DNA from: Bacteroidales bacterium
GTDB lineage: Bacteria > Bacteroidota > Bacteroidia > Bacteroidales > B18-G4
Direction: 5' to 3'
Assembly: GCA_023132505.1 (NCBI GenBank)
Contig: JAGLYE010000067.1
Location: forward strand, 1-7,699
Length of the DNA stretch: 7,699 nt
The position numbers were made by a program, and so were the translations under genes. Each line of letters starts with the position of its first letter. Position 1 is the stretch's first letter. Under the pieces are notes generated by a model. The model worked only from the letters and a program-made list of their open reading frames with translations, was not told where the DNA came from and did not search any database. Positions 5,437 through 7,699 of the stretch are shown piece by piece.

Positions 5437-7569
5437 TTAGTTATAAATTTCTATTCCGTCCCAATCGTCGGGAAAACCCAGGTCAATAAATTTCTGGCAT
5501 CGCAGGATGTATTGAATGGCAGCCTTATCGGAGGGGTTGGCATCAACAACTTGCTTGAATGCATCCAGTGCCTGTGTGAATTCCTTGTTCTTGTATGCCT
5601 GCATCGCTGTGGTAAAGAGATCTTTCGTTTCAGCTTTCAGTTCCTTGATATCTTCAGGGTCTGCGTCGATGATCTCAAAGATATAAACGGCTTCTTGCTT
5701 ACCTTTTACTTTTACAATATCCAGGAAACGGTAATTATAATTTGTCGGATCAGAAATCTTAACAAGTGTTTCTTCTGTAATGATGATGGCTGAGCCATAT
5801 AGCTTTGTCAGCCCTTCAAGTCTTGAGGCCAGGTTAACGGCATCCGAGATCACGGTGCCTTCCATGCGACCTTCACCACCTACAATGCCGAGCATCAGGG
5901 AGCCTGTATGTATACCAATGCCACTGTTGATGGGTGCCTGTCCGAACTGGCTGATAATGTGATTGAACTCAATGAGTTTGATCCTCATCTCAATGGCTGC
6001 GTTAATAGCATCTTCTGTATTATCCGGGAAAAGGGCCATGATAGAATCACCCATGAACTTATCAACAAAACCATTATTATTTCTGATCACCGGCTCCATA
6101 TAGCCCAGATAGTTGTTAAGGAAGTTGAAATTTTCCTTGGGCGTCATTTGTTCCGAAATGCTCGTGAAATCGCGGATATCTGTAAACAGTACTGTCATCT
6201 CCTTCTGGATCTGGTCGCCAAGCTGAATATCGGCAATACTGTCTTTCCCCAGGTATTCGAGAAACTGCTTGGGTACAAAGCGGGCATTTGCCTCATTTAT
6301 CAAAGAGATGTCTTTAATGTAATCTTTCAGGCGTCTGCTCATATCATTATAACCTTCGGTTAGTTCACCGATCTCGTCATTTGTCCTGACAATGCTGTAT
6401 GATTCCATCTCACCCCGGCCTGTGCGCTGCATGTTAAGTAGCAATTCCCTCACAGGGTAAACAATATCCCTTGTGGTCCATCGAATGAACAATAGGAGAT
6501 AAAAGAAAGATATCATGATCCCGCTAAAAGTACCGATCAGCATGATATAAGTATCGAAAAGATTCACATATATGACGCCTGTGTCGGAATTGATGGAATT
6601 TTCCCCAAAATAGCTCTCGTACTTTCCAATGAGTATCTGGGCCTGTTCTTCGGTTGGCGGGCCTTCCAGGATATCATATACATTTGTAATGCTGATAAGC
6701 ATATAGAATAACACAATGAGCAGGGGGAGAAAGGTGGTCATGGCACTGGAAATCCATAACCTGTTCCTGATCTTGCCAACTTTTATATTGAATATCCTTT
6801 TCCTGAGTTCCTCCTTGGTAAAAAAGAATTCCAGATACCTGATATGCACCCTGTGCTTCTGCCAGAAATATACGAACATGATATTCAACAGGGAGGATAC
6901 CATCATAATAAAGAAAAACTGTCGGTAAAAGCGGAGGGTGATCTCATTAAAATCGCCATGGAAAAGCAATTGATAGAGCATATAGCCTGATGTGATCCCA
7001 TAGGCGATGAAAAGGATCCCTGCATTTATTAGAGGGGTCTTAAGGATAAATTTTTTACAGAATTTGAATAAGCCCTCTTTTATCCTCTTGTTTTTTCGCT
7101 TTTTCCGTAGATATAGTTTAAATGGCAGGTTAAATGCAAGGCCAAGAAAGAAACTAATTAAGAGTAAGCGGATCCACAATCGTGATACTTTGCTGAAATG
7201 GATTGTCATTCGATCTTCCTCATTTTCCCTGGGTGGTTCCGACGGAAGCATTTCCTCTCCGGGCGCACTTTCAACAATAAAAGTCAATGAATCGCCTTCA
7301 AATGTAGAGGAAGTGTCCTGAATAGGATCATTGGCTGAATTGCTGTCAGCCTCACTATATGCTATTGCTATCGTATCCGGTGAAATATAGAGGCTGTCGG
7401 GCAGGTTAAAGCTATAGTCGCCGGTCCGGTATTTCTGCAGGTCAGGGGCATGCTTTATCAGCAGGATGCCGGTAATCGGGGATACCAGGAACAAAAATAA
7501 TATCGTAGAGATTGCATAGATCCTGAAACCGTAATATCGTGGCACTGGTCTGTATTTCTTCTTAGCCAT
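5437..7569 (-). CDS. membrane-bound class III adenylate cyclase with HAMP and TPR-like tail
   Basis: The protein is predicted to make cAMP from ATP at the inner face of the cytoplasmic membrane. Starting at MAKKKYRPVPRYY it has 710 residues: TM1 (15-38), an acidic extracytoplasmic segment (39-129), TM2 (130-151), a basic loop RKKRKNKR, TM3 (178-203), TM4 (214-236), TM5 (270-294), a second outside loop (295-339), TM6 (340-363), HAMP (about 360-420, with NDEIGEL at 397-403), the cyclase domain (about 455-635), and a C-terminal TPR-like repeat (643-692). Positive charges fall on the cytoplasmic side. The catalytic set is complete: metal Asp464 (FTDIRDF) and Asp508 (MGDS), adenine-selecting Lys504 and Thr572, transition-state Asn579 and Arg583 (VNLASRLE), so one chain can form active homodimers. 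An upstream in-frame ATG at 7632 lies in a terminator loop and is rejected; AGGA sits 8 nt before the chosen ATG. The HD gene follows. The signal sensed is unknown. Confidence 0.93.
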   Translation of the reverse strand: MAKKKYRPVPRYYGFRIYAISTILFLFLVSPITGILLIKHAPDLQKYRTGDYSFNLPDSLYISPDTIAIAYSEADSNSANDPIQDTSSTFEGDSLTFIVESAPGEEMLPSEPPRENEEDRMTIHFSKVSRLWIRLLLISFFLGLAFNLPFKLYLRKKRKNKRIKEGLFKFCKKFILKTPLINAGILFIAYGITSGYMLYQLLFHGDFNEITLRFYRQFFFIMMVSSLLNIMFVYFWQKHRVHIRYLEFFFTKEELRKRIFNIKVGKIRNRLWISSAMTTFLPLLIVLFYMLISITNVYDILEGPPTEEQAQILIGKYESYFGENSINSDTGVIYVNLFDTYIMLIGTFSGIMISFFYLLLFIRWTTRDIVYPVRELLLNMQRTGRGEMESYSIVRTNDEIGELTEGYNDMSRRLKDYIKDISLINEANARFVPKQFLEYLGKDSIADIQLGDQIQKEMTVLFTDIRDFTSISEQMTPKENFNFLNNYLGYMEPVIRNNNGFVDKFMGDSIMALFPDNTEDAINAAIEMRIKLIEFNHIISQFGQAPINSGIGIHTGSLMLGIVGGEGRMEGTVISDAVNLASRLEGLTKLYGSAIIITEETLVKISDPTNYNYRFLDIVKVKGKQEAVYIFEIIDADPEDIKELKAETKDLFTTAMQAYKNKEFTQALDAFKQVVDANPSDKAAIQYILRCQKFIDLGFPDDWDGIEIYN

Positions 7570-7577
7570 ACTGAGTA

Positions 7578-7581
7578 TCCT
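7578..7581 (-). promoter_or_regulatory. ribosome binding site supporting the cyclase start at 7569
   Basis: AGGA on the minus strand ends 8 nt before the ATG at 7569, one of the few Shine-Dalgarno-like sequences in the window. It favours this start over the ATG at 7632, which lies in the loop of the preceding terminator. A one-mismatch -7 box, TACCTTTA (7595-7602, minus), lies just upstream and would fit a leader of about 20 nt. Confidence 0.5.
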
Positions 7582-7616
7582 GTTCTTTAATATGTAAAGG
7601 TAGGGTTTGTTTTGAG

Positions 7617-7648
7617 AATAAAAAAGCCCCATGTAAACAAGGGGCTTT
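7617..7648 (-). terminator. rho-independent terminator of the gene upstream of the cyclase
   Basis: Read on the minus strand: AAAGCCCC, a 10-nt loop, GGGGCTTT, a perfect 8-bp stem (7623-7630 with 7641-7648) continuing into a run of six T (7620-7625) and then ATT. It lies 19 nt after the possible TAA at 7668-7670 and about 50 nt before the cyclase start. It separates the two transcription units and faces minus-strand traffic; on the plus strand the tail is poor. Confidence 0.85.
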
Positions 7649-7667
7649 CAAATTATATCTCGATGGC

Positions 7668-7699
7668 TTACTCTACCGCATGAATGATTTCCATGCCTC
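7668..7699 (-). CDS. possible C-terminal end of an unidentified gene (partial)
   Basis: Only 32 bases remain before the window edge. One minus-strand frame reads GMEIIHAVE then TAA at 7668-7670, in the position expected for a gene served by the terminator at 7617-7648. The other two frames also stop before the hairpin, so the frame is chosen on plausibility and position, and the product cannot be identified. That some minus-strand transcript arrives here is supported by the terminator; the exact reading is uncertain. Confidence 0.35.
   Translation of the reverse strand, partial: GMEIIHAVE

Noticed and set aside
5512..7321. Several plus-strand ORFs of 60-151 codons opposite the cyclase
   Set aside because: All are antisense shadows of a gene with complete domain motifs; none shows conserved motifs or a plausible start context.
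7568..7578. Perfect palindrome ATACT-G-AGTAT over the cyclase start codon
   Set aside because: Too short to be a meaningful hairpin (one-base centre) and no second half-site pair is nearby; an operator cannot be argued from it.

Overview
The window looks like a chromosomal segment of a Bacteroidota bacterium, probably an environmental member of the Bacteroidales/Marinilabiliales type; the rank below phylum is a guess. The reasons are the DUF3109 and DUF4136 families, AT-rich leaders mostly without Shine-Dalgarno sequences, promoter-like TAnnTTTG boxes, and A/T-rich spacers carrying degenerate heptamer arrays. There are no tRNA or rRNA genes, insertion sequences, CRISPR arrays or phage genes. 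Seven complete protein genes and two partial ones account for most of the sequence, and all except the ornithine carbamoyltransferase gene are on the minus strand.

Region 1 (1-1290). The N-terminal 171 codons of a plasma-membrane proton-pump-type P-type ATPase run off the left edge. It follows a DUF3109 cysteine-cluster protein by 25 bp, so the two probably share a transcript. The gap before argF holds a 63-bp array of nine 7-bp units and a promoter-like box facing argF.

Region 2 (1291-2349). A complete E. coli ArgI/ArcB-type ornithine carbamoyltransferase is the only plus-strand gene. It converges on the next cluster across a short spacer with an imperfect inverted repeat that may terminate transcription from both sides.

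Region 3 (2350-4774). A minus-strand envelope cassette is read in the order DUF4136 lipoprotein, small outer-membrane beta-barrel, second lipoprotein. The two lipoproteins have the same layout and both carry a tyrosine-rich loop at the same place, so they may be distant paralogues flanking the barrel. Upstream lies about 400 bp without a credible gene, ending in a second nine-unit heptamer array.

Region 4 (4775-7699). A two-gene minus-strand signalling unit: a six-TM, HAMP-linked class III adenylate cyclase with all six expected catalytic residues and a TPR-like tail, followed 65 bp later by a stand-alone HD-domain phosphohydrolase. The HD gene's stop codon lies inside the second heptamer array. 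A rho-independent terminator just upstream of the cyclase closes the previous gene, of which only the last codons may be visible, and shows that the longest cyclase ORF starts too early.

The best candidate for an under-described system is the cyclase/HD pair, which could be a membrane-sensed cAMP maker with its own hydrolase. Next are the lipoprotein/barrel/lipoprotein cassette and the equal-length heptamer arrays at gene boundaries. Functional links between the genes are inferred from layout only.
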